NCBI GenBank assembly: GCA_963921195.1
Contig: OY992537.1
Span: forward strand, 126,405,347-126,469,346
Source: Pegoplata infirma
Taxonomy: Eukaryota > Arthropoda > Insecta > Diptera > Anthomyiidae
Length of the DNA: 64,000 bases
Reading direction: 5' to 3'
The position numbers were made by a program, and so were the translations under genes. The notes beneath the pieces are model-generated. The model was given only the letters and a program-made list of their open reading frames with translations. It was not told the DNA's origin and ran no database searches. Of the stretch, positions 32,970 through 43,456 are shown one piece after another (within the stretch, counting starts at the first letter, position 1; every line of letters starts with the position of its first letter).

Positions 32970-33640
32970 CACACTTATACCCTATTCACACTTATAGTTT
33001 TAAACCGTTTTTAGCAATTATTTTTAGCATTTTCTGTCAATATACTGTAATAGAATAAAGAAAGTGCTAAAAATATTGCTTCTAAAAACGACTTAAAACT
33101 GTACGTGTGAATAGGGTATTACAGTTCCAAACCGTTTTTAGCAATTATTTTTAGCATTTTCTGTCAATATATTGTAATAGCATAAAGAAACTGCTAAAAA
33201 TATTTTCTTAAAAACCCGTTTTTAGCAGTAATACCCTATTCACACGTACAGTTTTAAATCGTTTTTAGCAGCAATATTTTTAGCACTTTCTTTATTCTAT
33301 TACAGTATATTGACAGAAAATGCTAAAAATAATTGCTAAAAACGGTTTAAAACTGCAAGTGTGAATAGGGTATAAGTGAGAAAAGGGTATATTTTTGGCA
33401 CTTTATTTACGCTATTACAGTATATTGACAGAAAATGCTAAAAATAATTGCTAAAAACGGTTTTAAACTGTAAGTGAGAATAGGGTATAATACCCTATTC
33501 ACACGTACAGTTTTAAATCGTTTTTAGCAGCAATATTTTTAGCACTTTCTTTATTCTATTACAGTATATTGACAGAAAATGCTAAAAATAATTGCTAAAA
33601 ACGGTTTAAAACTGTAAGTGTGAATAGGGTATTAAACTTT
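32970..33640. repeat. Cluster of ~145-bp hairpin MITEs (ACCCTATTCACAC tips), left arm
   Basis: Several copies share ACCCTATTCACACKTAYAG tips, TTTAAACCGTTTTTAGCAA, ATTTTCTGTCAATATACTG and inverted AAAACTGTACGTGTGAATAG ends. Each full unit is itself a hairpin. Copies begin near 32978, 33228 and 33488, with partial ones between. A matching set lies in the right arm at 35230-35595. Confidence 0.88.
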
Positions 33641-34680
33641 ATGACACATTAAAAAATAATTATATTTTTAAACAGTTTTTAACTTTTAATTAAGAAAACA
33701 ACTTACGCGTCAAAATTTTTAATACTTTTTGGCAATACATTTTTAATTGAAAATTTTCGATAGTAAATTTTTGTATACAAAATTTTTGATAAAAAACTTT
33801 TCTATGCTAAATTTTCAATTATAATTCTTCGATAGAAAATTTTTCTATAAAAAATTTTTGATTGCACATTTTTCCGAAGAAAATTTTAAATAAAAAATTT
33901 TTTTATAGAAAATTTTCAAAAAAAAAATTTTCTTCGCAAAATTTTCAATTAAAAATTTTTCGATAGAAAAATTTTGTTAATAAATTTTTTAAAAAAAAAT
34001 TTGTTAAAAAATTAAAAAAAAAAAAATCGATAATACATTTTTTCATAGAAAATTAGCGACAAAAAATTTTTCTAAGAAAATTATCGATAAAAAATTTTCT
34101 AGACAATTTTTTATCGATAATTTTCAATTGAAAAATCGAAATCTATAATTTTCTATGGAAAAATCGATTTTTAATGAAATCGAACGATTTCAGTTTCATT
34201 AAAAATCGATTTTTCCATAGAAAATTGTAGATTTCGATTTTTCAATAGAAAATTATCGATAAAAAATTGTCTAGAAAATTTTTTATCGATAATTTTCTTA
34301 GAAAAATTTTTTGTCGCTAATTTTCTATGAAAAAATGTATTATCGACTTTTTTTTTTTTTTTAATTTATTAACAAATTTTTTTTAAAAAAATTTCTTAGA
34401 AAAAATTTTTGTCGCTAATTTTCTATGAAAAAATTTATTATCGATTTTTTTTTTTAATTTATAAACAAAATTTTTTTTAAAAAATTTATTAAAAAAAATG
34501 TTCTATCGAAGAATTATAATTGAAAATTTAGCATAGAAAAGTTTTTTATCAAAAATTTTGTATAGAAAAATTTACTATCGAAAATTTTCAATTAAAAATG
34601 TATTGCCAAAAAGTATTAAAAATTTTGACGCGTAAGTTGTTTTCTTAATTAAAAGTTAAAAACTGTTTAAAAATATACTA
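33640..34680. repeat. Palindrome centre, AAAATTTTTCGATAG-rich
   Basis: Words such as GAAAATTTTTCTATAG, AATCGATTTTTAATG and TTATCGATAAAAAATT run into the symmetric centre near 34165-34195 (ATGAAATCG…CGATTTCAGTTTCAT). The two half-arms differ by small indels (for example around 33990 and 34380-34500). Confidence 0.85.
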
Positions 34681-35198
34681 CCTCCGTCCCAAAATAATCT
34701 TAACATTTCTATATTTTGGCTGGGATTATGGAGTATTTTTAAAAAAGCTTTGTTTTTTTTGTTAATACATATCGGGACATATCAATAATTTAGAAATTCT
34801 TTATAGCTTTGCAATTTTTCAATTCACGTGCAAAATGGATTCAATAAACTACATCCAGATAAATGAGACAACTTGTTTTCGACGTTACAAACAGGCATGA
34901 TGTCCACTATGGTCGAAAAGATGAAAATAATTACAAAATGCGGCGTATGAAATAAGAAATATTACTCTAGAGGCCCTTTTAACGGTTTTTAATAAATGCA
35001 TTATGGATGCAATAGGGACATCTTGCAAATATTTTTAATTAATTTTGTTACAATTTTAGTACACGAGATTAGTATAAGATTGTTTTTTTAACTTTATTTT
35101 GTAATATTTCAACTAAAACACTGCTTAATAAAATGTAAAGTTTATTTTGGGACAAAAAAATCTATAGAAATGTTAAGAATATTTCGGGACGGAGGTAG
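34678..35198. mobile_element. Tc1/mariner (Stowaway-like) MITE, right arm only (TSD TA)
   Basis: Tips CTACCTCCGTCCCAAAATAA and (minus strand, right end) CTACCTCCGTCCCGAAATA, flanked by TA. The inverse paralogue in the left arm near 33660 (TAATTATATTTTTAAACAG) is uninterrupted, so this is a true insertion after arm duplication. The CTMCCTCCGTCCC tip is the classic Stowaway signature. No ORF over 521 bp. Confidence 0.85.
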
Positions 35199-35199
35199 T

Positions 35200-35595
35200 A
35201 ATTATTTTTTTATGTGTCATAAAGTTTAATACCCTATTCTCACTTACAGTTTAAAACCGATTTTAGCAATTATTTTAAGCATTTTCTGTCAATATACTGT
35301 AATAGCATAATTAAAGTGCCAAAAATATACCCTTTTCTCACTTACTGCTAAAAACGGGTTTTTAAGAAAATATTTTTAGCAGTTTCTTTATGCTATTACA
35401 ATATATTGACAGAAAATGTTAAAAATAATTGCTAAAAACGGTTTAGAACTGTAATACCCTATTCACACGTACAGTTTTAAGTCGTTTTTAGAAGCAATAT
35501 TTTTAGCACTTTATTCTATTACAGTATATTGACAGAAAATGCTAAAAATAATTGCTAAAAACGGTTTAAAACTATAAGTGTGAATAGGGTATAAG
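35200..35595. repeat. Hairpin MITE cluster, right arm
   Basis: Inverse counterpart of 32970-33640 with fewer copies: ACCCTATTCTCACTTACAG (35230), TACCCTTTTCTCACTTAC (35328) and ACCCTATTCACACGTACAG (35456). Copy number differs between arms. Confidence 0.8.
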
Positions 35596-36429
35596 CAGAG
35601 CTTCGAACGAATTAATTCTATTGAGAATTAATTCCCAAAAAGTTCAATTCTGTTTTAAAAAGCTTTGAATTATCATTCCTTACTAGCATTCAACACGAAT
35701 TAATTCAAAGGCTTAATTCTCAAAGCTTAAATCAAATTGAATTAATTCCCAAGAGAATTAATTCCTTGCAAGCTAATCATTCAATTGAATGATCAAAATT
35801 CTTCATCATTCACATCTATTACAAATTGAATGATAATTTTTTTATTTCATTCCCTTTATATTTTCATAAATCTGTTGCTTGTGTGCATTTTAAGCATCTT
35901 CGTGTGTAAACCAGTGGTCGGCACCCATTGCACGCAGGTGCATAATGAAATTGGCTATTTGCACGTAAACAACGCGAATGTCAACGAAACTCACAACTGA
36001 GAGCATTAAAAATACAAATATTTTATTTAGTGTCATGGTAGCATTTAAAAAAGCGGGTAGATGAGGCTATGTTTTAGAAAAATGTAAAAATGTTCCCCCT
36101 TTCTGCCGACCACTGGTGTAAACGATTGGCTGTTGTTTTGTAGACGTCTCGTTTGCTGCTTCCCACACAAGCATAAATGTGTGTGTATGTGTGTTGCGCT
36201 TCACTGTTTAAAATTGAATGATAAGAAAATTGCATCATTCATTTTGTAGTAGATTGATTTAGATAAAAAAATAGTTCATTCCTTAAGAATGATCATTCTT
36301 AAGGAATGAATTCTTGAAAGAATTAATTCAGTGATTTTGAAAGTTGAATGATTTTAGGGAATGCCAAATTCTATTTTTTTAATTCGAATTAGAAAATTGA
36401 ATTAAAGAATTAATTCTTTCGAACCTTTG
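35596..36429. mobile_element. hAT-type element, right arm only (8-bp TSD GGTATAAG)
   Basis: Perfect duplications GGTATAAG at 35588-35595 and 36430-36437. Tips CAGAGCTTCGAACGAATTAA and (minus strand, right end) CAAAGGTTCGAAAGAATTAA. The left arm has the empty site (CACTTATACCCTATTC, near 32970). The interior is rich in GAATTAATTC palindromes and holds another hAT MITE. 834 bp, no transposase. Confidence 0.9.
35912..36115. mobile_element. hAT MITE nested in the hAT element (8-bp TSD GTGTAAAC)
   Basis: Duplications GTGTAAAC at 35904-35911 and 36116-36123. Tips CAGTGGTCGGCACCC and TGCCGACCACTG, the well-known CAGTGGTCGGCA hAT tip. 204 bp. Confidence 0.93.
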
Positions 36430-36437
36430 GGTATAAG

Positions 36438-37430
36438 TGTGATTAGTGTATAAAAGTCGCCGAACAAAACATTTGAATATTTTTCATTTATAATTAAAAG
36501 TTCTTTTTGTAATTTGCAATATAAACGTTTCCCCGAGTTTCTAACAGAAAAACCTAAATCTGGCATCACAGCATTTAAAAGTGACAATAGTATTTTCATT
36601 GTTTACATTTTGGTGGTGCAATTTTTTTAATATATTTTAATTATTAACAAATAAAACAATTAAAGTCTACAAACAAACAAACAAATAAAACAATGCAACA
36701 CGCGGATTTCATGGTGAAGCTTGGTCAGTGTAACTGTTGTGCTATGCTCATGTGCCATACTTAAACCGGGAGCAGTGCCCTGAAAACAAAATAATACGAC
36801 ATCGATTTCGTATCACCATTGATACACCTTATTGGAGAAACTGTTACCCGAAGGCAATACATCCCGGCAATATGAAAATCGTATATATATGGTATATTGC
36901 AATATCGCCATATATTTATAAAGATTTAAAATATGAGATATGTCGCCGAAATAAAAGAAGCTGTTTACTTCCTGATGCTAAAAAAAAACAATTTATTGTT
37001 CATGCACTTTTCATCCTGTTTCAGGACAAGAAACTTTTTAATTCACTTGAGAAAGGTGGCCGCAACGTTTGCAGATGTTTAATCGGGCTAGGCATGCATC
37101 TCTAACACTCAAACATTAGCTGCCTGGATTAAAAGAATGAAGGTTGAAAGAGGAATTGAAAAAAATGATTTTTGTTTTCTTTAAAAAAAACACTTTTATA
37201 TTGTTTAAAACAAAACAAATTTATGATAATTACGTTCTTTAATTGTTAATGATTCAATATAGTTAAAAAAAAAATATTGAAAGTGCAAATAAAGTACAAA
37301 TTTCATGACTTTAAAAAAACCAAAAATTTTCCTTTTTGATCCCAGGCAGACTTCGCGTTAGAGGAAAAAAAGAGTGTAGAGAGAGCTACAATCTCTTTCC
37401 TTTATTCCTCTATGGTTTTATTTAGTTTTT
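36438..37430. other. Single-copy part of the right arm
   Basis: Inverse of 31961-32960. The 36737-37105 frame is the partner of the left-arm frame. The last part of the two translations differs because of one base in an A-run (near 36986), which favours non-coding drift. Confidence 0.45.
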
Positions 37431-40050
37431 CTGAACATCTATGCACTTGTGTCATTTGATTAATAGTTTTTGTAGTAGAAATTTTTAGAATAAACACTAG
37501 GGGAAAATTCTGATGATGCAGAAATGTTAATAATACGTTTATCAACCGATCCTCATCATTAGAATTTTGTAACAAAGACATTAAGTGTTCCTGGAAGAAA
37601 AATCTGTCCTGGTCACTGTGGGTCAATAGTTTTTGTACTGGAAACTTTTAGGAAAAACACTAGGGGGAAAATCTAATGATGCAAAAATGTTAATAATCCG
37701 TTTATCAACCGATCCTCATCATTAAAATTTTGTAACAAATGACATTAAGTGTTCCGGGAAGAAAAATCTGTCCTGGTCACTTTGGGTCAATAGTTTTTGT
37801 ACTGGGAACTTTTAGGAAAAACAGTAGGGGAAAATTCTAATGATGCAGAAATGTTAATAATCCGTTTATCAACCGATCCTCATCATTAGAATTTTGTAAC
37901 AAATGACATTAAGTGTTCCGGGAAGAAAAATCTGTCCTGGTCACTTTGGGTTAAAAGTTTTTGTACTGGAAACTTTTAGAAAAAACACTAGGGGAAAATT
38001 CTAATGATGCAGAAATGTTAATAGTCCGTATATAAACCGATCCCCATCATTAGATTTTTATAACAAATAACATTAAGTGTTCCTGGAAAAACATCTGTCC
38101 TGGTCACTTTGGGTCAATAGTTTTTGTACTGGAAACTTTTAGGAAAAACACTAGGGAAAAATTCTAATGATGCAGAAATGTTAATAGTCCGTATATAAAC
38201 CGATCCCCATCATTAGATTTTTGTAACAAATAACATTAAGTGTTCCTGGAAAAAAATCTGTCCTGGTCACTTTGGGTTAAAAGTTTTTGTACTGGAAAGT
38301 TTTAGAAAAAACACTAGGGGAACAATCTAATAATGTAGAAATCTTAAAAATCTGTTTATCAACCGATCCCCATCATTAGATTTTTGTAACAAGTGACATT
38401 AAGTGTTCCTGGAATAAAAATCTGTCCTGGTCACTTTGGGTTAAAAGTTTTTGTACTGAAAACTTTTAGAAAAAACACTAGGGGAAAATTCTAATGATGC
38501 AGAAATGTTAATAATCCGTTTATCAACCGGTCCTCATCATTAGATTTTTGTAACAAGTGACATTAAGTGTTCCTGGAAGAAAAATCTGTCCTGGTCACTT
38601 TGGGTTAAAAGTTTTTGTACTGGAAATTTTTAGAAAAAACACCAGGGAAAAATTCCAATGATGCAGAAATGTTAATAGTCCGTATATAAACCGATCCCCA
38701 TCACTAGATTTTTATAACAAATAACATTAAGTGTTCCTGGAAAAAAATCTGTCCTGGTCACTTTGGGTTAAAAGTTTTTGTACTGGAAACTTTTAGAAAA
38801 AACACTAGGGGAAAATTCTAATGATGCAGAAATGTTAATAGTCCGTATATAAACCGATCCCCATCATTAGATTTTTATAACAAATAACATTAAGTGTTCC
38901 TGGAAAAAAATCTGTCCTGGTCAGTTTGGGTCAACAGTTTTTGTACTGGAAACTTTTAGGAAAAACACTAGGGGAAAATTCTAATGATGCAGAAATGTTA
39001 GTAGTCAGTATATCAACCGATCCCCATCATTAGATTTTTGTAACAAGTGACATTAAGTGTTCCTGAAAGAAAAATCTGTCCTGGTCACTGTGGGTTAAAA
39101 GTTTTTGTACTGGAAAGTTTTAAAAAAAACACTAGGGGAACAATCTAATAATGTAGAAATCTTAAAAATCTGTTTATCAACCGATCCCCATCATTAGATT
39201 TTTGTAACAAGTGACATTAAGTGTTCCTGGAAGAAAAATCTGTCCTGGTCACTTTGGGTTAAAAGTTTTTGTACTGGAAACTTTTAGAAAAAACACTAGG
39301 GGAAAATTCTAATGATGCAGAAATGTTAATAGTCCGTATATAAACCGATCTTCATCATTAGAATTTTGTAACAAATAACATTAAGTGTTCCTGGAAAAAA
39401 ATCTGTCCTGGTCACTTTGGGTCAATAGTTTTTGTACTGGAAACTTTTAGGAAAAACACTAGGGGAAAATTCTAATGATGCAGAAATGTTAATAGTCCGT
39501 ATATAAACCGATCCCCATCATTAGATTTTTATAACAAATAACATTAAGTGTTCCTGGAAAAAAATCTGTCCTGGTCACTTTGGGTTAAAAGTTTTTGTAC
39601 TGGAAACTTTTAGAAAAAACACTAGGGAAAAATTCTAATGATGCAGAAATGTTAATAGTCCGTATATAAACCGATCCCCATCATTAGATTTTTGTAACAA
39701 GTGACATTAAGTGTTCCTGAAAGAAAAATCTGTCCTGGTCACTGTGGGTTAAAAGTTTTTGTACTGGAAAGTTTTAGAAAAAACACTAGGGGATCAATCT
39801 AATAATGTAGAAATCTTAAAAATCTGTTTATCAACCGATCCTCATCATTACATTTTTGTAACAAATGACATTAAGTATTCCTGGAAGAAAAATCTGTCCT
39901 GGTCACTGGGTCAATAGTTTTTGTACTGGAAACTTTTAGGAAAAACACTAGGGGAAAAATCTAATAATGTAGAAATGTTACTTATTCGTTTATCAACCGA
40001 TCTTCATCATTACATTTTTGTAACAAATGACATTAAGTGGTCCAGAAGGA
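37430..40050 (-). repeat. 162-bp tandem array, right arm (about 16 units)
   Basis: GTTTTTGTACTGGAAACTTTTAG recurs every 160-165 bp from about 37625 to about 39935. It is the inverse of the left-arm array but about 2.6 times longer. Several higher-order subtypes alternate (ATCTTAAAAATCTGTTTATC against ATGTTAATAGTCCGTATATA), which suggests block amplification. Confidence 0.95.
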
Positions 40051-40394
40051 AAAAACTGCCGTGGCCCCCACGAGGTTCTAGTTTTTGTGCAGGAATAGTA
40101 ACACTTAATAAAAAACAATTTGGCACAATTTCAAAAAAGTAATTTTTATTACATATAACGAATTTATTTTTTATTTTACATTAAATTATTTAAATTAAAG
40201 TTTCTTTTGATTAATTAATGACGATGGAAACTATGTGTTATCTTGTGGGAACTGTTTGTTAGAATTCTTTGCAAAATAAATTGTAAAATATTCACAATAA
40301 TTGTTATTGCAGAGCGCTACCACTTTATTTTTTTTTTTAAGATTTTGGATGGATGCCACTTTAGTGTAAAAAAAATAGTTGGCATCACAAATAT

Positions 40395-40510
40395 GTAACG
40401 AACACTACGTTTTTCTGAACATGGTAATACAGTTTTCGCTGTTTGTTGAAGTTGTTTGTTATCTTTTTTGCGTTTGTTATTTTCACACGCGCACTCAGTA
40501 TGGTGAGAAT
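40395..40510 (+). mobile_element. LTR start fragment, inverse of the 30.66-kb LTR
   Basis: TGTAACGAACACTACG then GGTAATACAGTTTTCGCTG and TGTTTGTTGAAGTTGTTTG match the minus-strand start of 29962-30665. Similarity fades after about 40505 (ACTCAGTATGG). The 54-bp repeats and LTR 3' end are absent here. Confidence 0.65.
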
Positions 40511-40871
40511 AACATATGTATGGTGGGTTTTATATCCAGCCAGGTTATCCCACTATGAAGTTGTTATTTGATATATATACATATGTATATGCACATATAT
40601 GTGGGTTGGTAAGGTTTATTATATTTATATATAATACGATGGTGTGGACAAAAACGAACGTGTGACTTTTGTCCTCACAGTTTTGATTTCCATGTGTGTG
40701 CAAGCATGTGGTTTTGTCTTGTTTAGCAGTCTTTTGAATTCTCATTTTGTTTATAGTTTTATGTAAATGTATATAAAGGGTTTATAATCAACTTTATATT
40801 TACTGACTATGTCTTTACGGCATTAATTTGGTAAAGTTTGGAGAAACATTTTTTTTAAACCTTTTAAATAA
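40511..40871. other. AT-rich sequence with TATGTATATGCACATATATG run
   Basis: No gene. A 66-codon minus frame (40545-40745) is not credible. Confidence 0.35.
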
Positions 40872-42023
40872 AAACAAGTAAAATAGTAAAATTCGGTCTT
40901 ACCGAATGTAGCGATACCCTACAAAATTTAAAAAAGATTATTAAAAAAAATTTTATTTAAAAGGAAAGAGCTTTTGAAAAAACAAAAATTTAAAAAAAAA
41001 AAATACCGAGAAAAAAAAATTGGTACAAAAAATCTGCTATTTTTCTTTTTTTGTCAAAAAATATGTTCGTACTTGCTTAAATACCATTTGTTGTTCAATT
41101 ATGTTCGTATTTGTCAACCAGCAGCCGAATTAAAGCATTTTGTATTTTTAGGTTATGTTGAATGTACTAAAATCTTGGAGGTGTCCTTATATCGCTTAAA
41201 TGCAATACCAAACTTCTCGGGAGAACTTCCAATAAATATCTAAAGTTTAAGTCATCTCCATGTAATATATTGGACGTGATCACCATTTCCACAGACATAC
41301 AGACGGACAGACGGACATCGCTAGAATGTCTTAAAATCGATCGGGGATTATGTATATATATACTTTATGGGGTCCCAGACCGATATTTCGATGAGTTACA
41401 AACGGAATGACAAACTTATATATACCCTCTATCACTAACAAGGGAAGTCTCCCTAGTGTCACCCGCCGATCTTTATGGAATTGATTTTATTTTGTAGATA
41501 AGAAAAAATAAAGGGAAACTTATTTTTTTTAGCGGCCCAAACTCATATTTAGGGGGTAAAAAGGAGGGGGGAAGACAAGGCTTTTTTTCAGTTTTTTTCG
41601 TTTATCTCCTATATTATGCAAAGAAACCTAGTCATGTTACATACCAAATGAAAGGTCTTTGGAAAACCTATCTACGTGTGCTAAGGACGTGTCCAAACAT
41701 GCACAACTTTTCGTCATATTGAGTAAAATACTAAAATTTTAGGATATTTTTGTTAATAAGTTGAAAAATATTAATTTCTTTAGCCCGTTGTTAGCACCAC
41801 GAGATAGGTATTTTGAATACCTTTAATCTCATACCACACATGCCTATATTATTTTTTTTTTAATAGGCGTAAATCGCAAAAAATTGAAAAAGGTAAAAAA
41901 AATGAGTTTGGGCCGAAAAAAAAAAAAATACGTATCGAATTAATTTTCGTTCTTAACAACATATCCAACATAATCAAATTTCATGAAGTTCGGAGACTTC
42001 CCTTGTAAATGGAGGGTATAAAA
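40872..42023 (-). mobile_element. mini-me-like element, variant III, interrupted
   Basis: Starts AACAAGTAAAATAGTAAAATTCGG, runs through CAACCAGCAGCCGAATTAAA, ACAGACGGACAGACGGACA, (TA)n-CTTTATGGGGTCCCAG and CCCTCTATCACTAA, then resumes after an insert with ATGGAGGGTATAAAAAC. Sister of 11403-11885. Confidence 0.82.
41439..42005. mobile_element. Harbinger-like MITE in the mini-me (TSD TAA)
   Basis: Perfect 14-bp tips CAAGGGAAGTCTCC / GGAGACTTCCCTTG, flanked by TAA (41436-41438 and 42006-42008). The mini-me reads through when it is removed. The 3-bp TWA duplication fits PIF/Harbinger, though the tip is not a textbook one. 567 bp, no ORF. Part of the interior resembles 12230-12600. Confidence 0.75.
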
Positions 42024-42054
42024 ACTGTTTTTTTTTTTTTAATTATTAATTTTT

Positions 42055-42670
42055 TAAAACTTAAACTCTGATTAATTTTTATTAAAAAATAAAAATTGTT
42101 TTATTCGACCTTTAAAATATTATATTTTGAGGATGTTTATTCTGGCTCGAGGTCATTACTAATTAATTACTAATTAAAACCTTTACTAATTAAAACCATG
42201 ATATTCTCATAGCACAATTTTCAAGAAAATTATTTTTTTTTTGTTTTAAATTTATTTATGTTGGTCATTTTTGCAAGACTAACCTTCAAATTCATAAAAG
42301 TTACAAGAGTCTAATAAGAGGTTTATAGAACAAATTTTGTATGGAAATCCAATTAATAAACCTGTTATTAAACGCTTTAATTTTTTATGAATTTGTACAT
42401 TAATCGACACGTGTTTCGGAATTTGTCAAATTCCATTGTCAAGATTATTTACCAAAAAATAGAAACGATTTACTTCAAAGTAGCAAACGAGTCTAATGAC
42501 AAATCGTTTGTTCACAAACTAAAATATTAATACATATTCGCCTCTATTCACAATGAGAATTAGAAAGACGAAGAAATTGTACCATACTAATAAGGCAACG
42601 ATTGTCAATAACCAACAAAAATATTTAAAACAATTTTACATATAATAGTCCATTGGACTACAACAATATG
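42055..42670. repeat. Dispersed repeat, copy with empty site
   Basis: Same family as 15880-16780 and 28021-28760. It includes TTGGTCATTTTTGCAAGAC, CACGTGTTTCGGAATTTGTC and AATAACCAACAAAAATATTT, and lacks the 16.2-16.7 kb insert. Confidence 0.65.
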
Positions 42671-42714
42671 TTATTTTTTTTGTTGTTGTGAGTAATATCG
42701 ATATTAGGGTTATT

Positions 42715-43050
42715 CATCACATGGCGTGCCAACCATTATGTTCAAATTCTGATTAATTTTTATTAAAAAATAAAAACTGTTTTATTCAACCTTTAAAATA
42801 TTATATTTTGAGGATGTTTATTCTGGCTCGAGGTCATTATTTTCTTTACTAATTAAAACCATGATATTCTCATAGCATAATTTTCAAGAAAAATTTTTTT
42901 TTTTTGTTTTAAATTTATTTATGACCAACATAAATAAATGAATTTAAAACAAAAAAAAAATTCTTGAAAGTTTTGCTATGAGAATATCATGGTTTTAATT
43001 AGTAAAGAAAATAATGACCTCGAGCCAGAATAAACATCATCAAAATATAA
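42715..43050. repeat. Hairpin repeat of the same family
   Basis: The left arm (GGATGTTTATTCTGGCTCG, AAAACCATGATATTCTCATA) is mirrored by the right arm (TATGAGAATATCATGGTTTT, CGAGCCAGAATAAACATC) around a centre at about 42920. Confidence 0.85.
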
Positions 43051-43456
43051 TTTTTTAAAACATTTATTATTTTTAATTTATACAATTAAAGTTTTATATG
43101 GTTTCCAATTTTTTTTATTAAATTTTTAATTTATATAATTAAATTTTTAATTTTTTTTATTTTTATTTTAATTAATTTTTTTAATTAATAGCATCAAATT
43201 TTTAATTAACTAAATATCTATTTAATTAATGTCATACAAATATTTCCAATTTATATGCGCATTTTAGTGATTGGTTCAGATTAATTTAATTTTTTAATTA
43301 AATCTACGAATTTTTTAATTAATTTTTTTTAGTTTTTTCTGCGTATCAGAATTCTATCGTTGGGGTTTTCTGTAATTTACATGAAATGAATAGTCCGCAA
43401 AGTGAACCTACCTGATTTGGTAAGATAACAATTTTTTTTTAATTTTTAAAGTATAA
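43051..43456. other. AT-rich TTTAATTAATTTTT low-complexity sequence
   Basis: Similar in character to 29740-29910. No gene. Confidence 0.35.

Larger units (their letters stand above)
30540..40510. repeat. Giant palindrome (~10 kb), centre near 34.18 kb
   Basis: The left arm (about 30.54-34.16 kb) and right arm (about 34.19-40.51 kb) are inverse copies. Parts compared by eye (for example 32.0-32.7 against 36.7-37.4 kb) look nearly identical. The arms contain, from outside in: the start of an LTR, about 0.3 kb AT-rich DNA with TGGTAGCGCT, a 162-bp tandem array, about 0.7 kb single-copy sequence, hairpin MITE clusters and a centre of GAAAATTTTTCGATAGAAAA-type words. The right arm is longer because its array has about 16 units rather than about 6 and it has gained two insertions (34678-35198 and 35596-36429). 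The left arm shows the empty sites of both. Confidence 0.92.
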
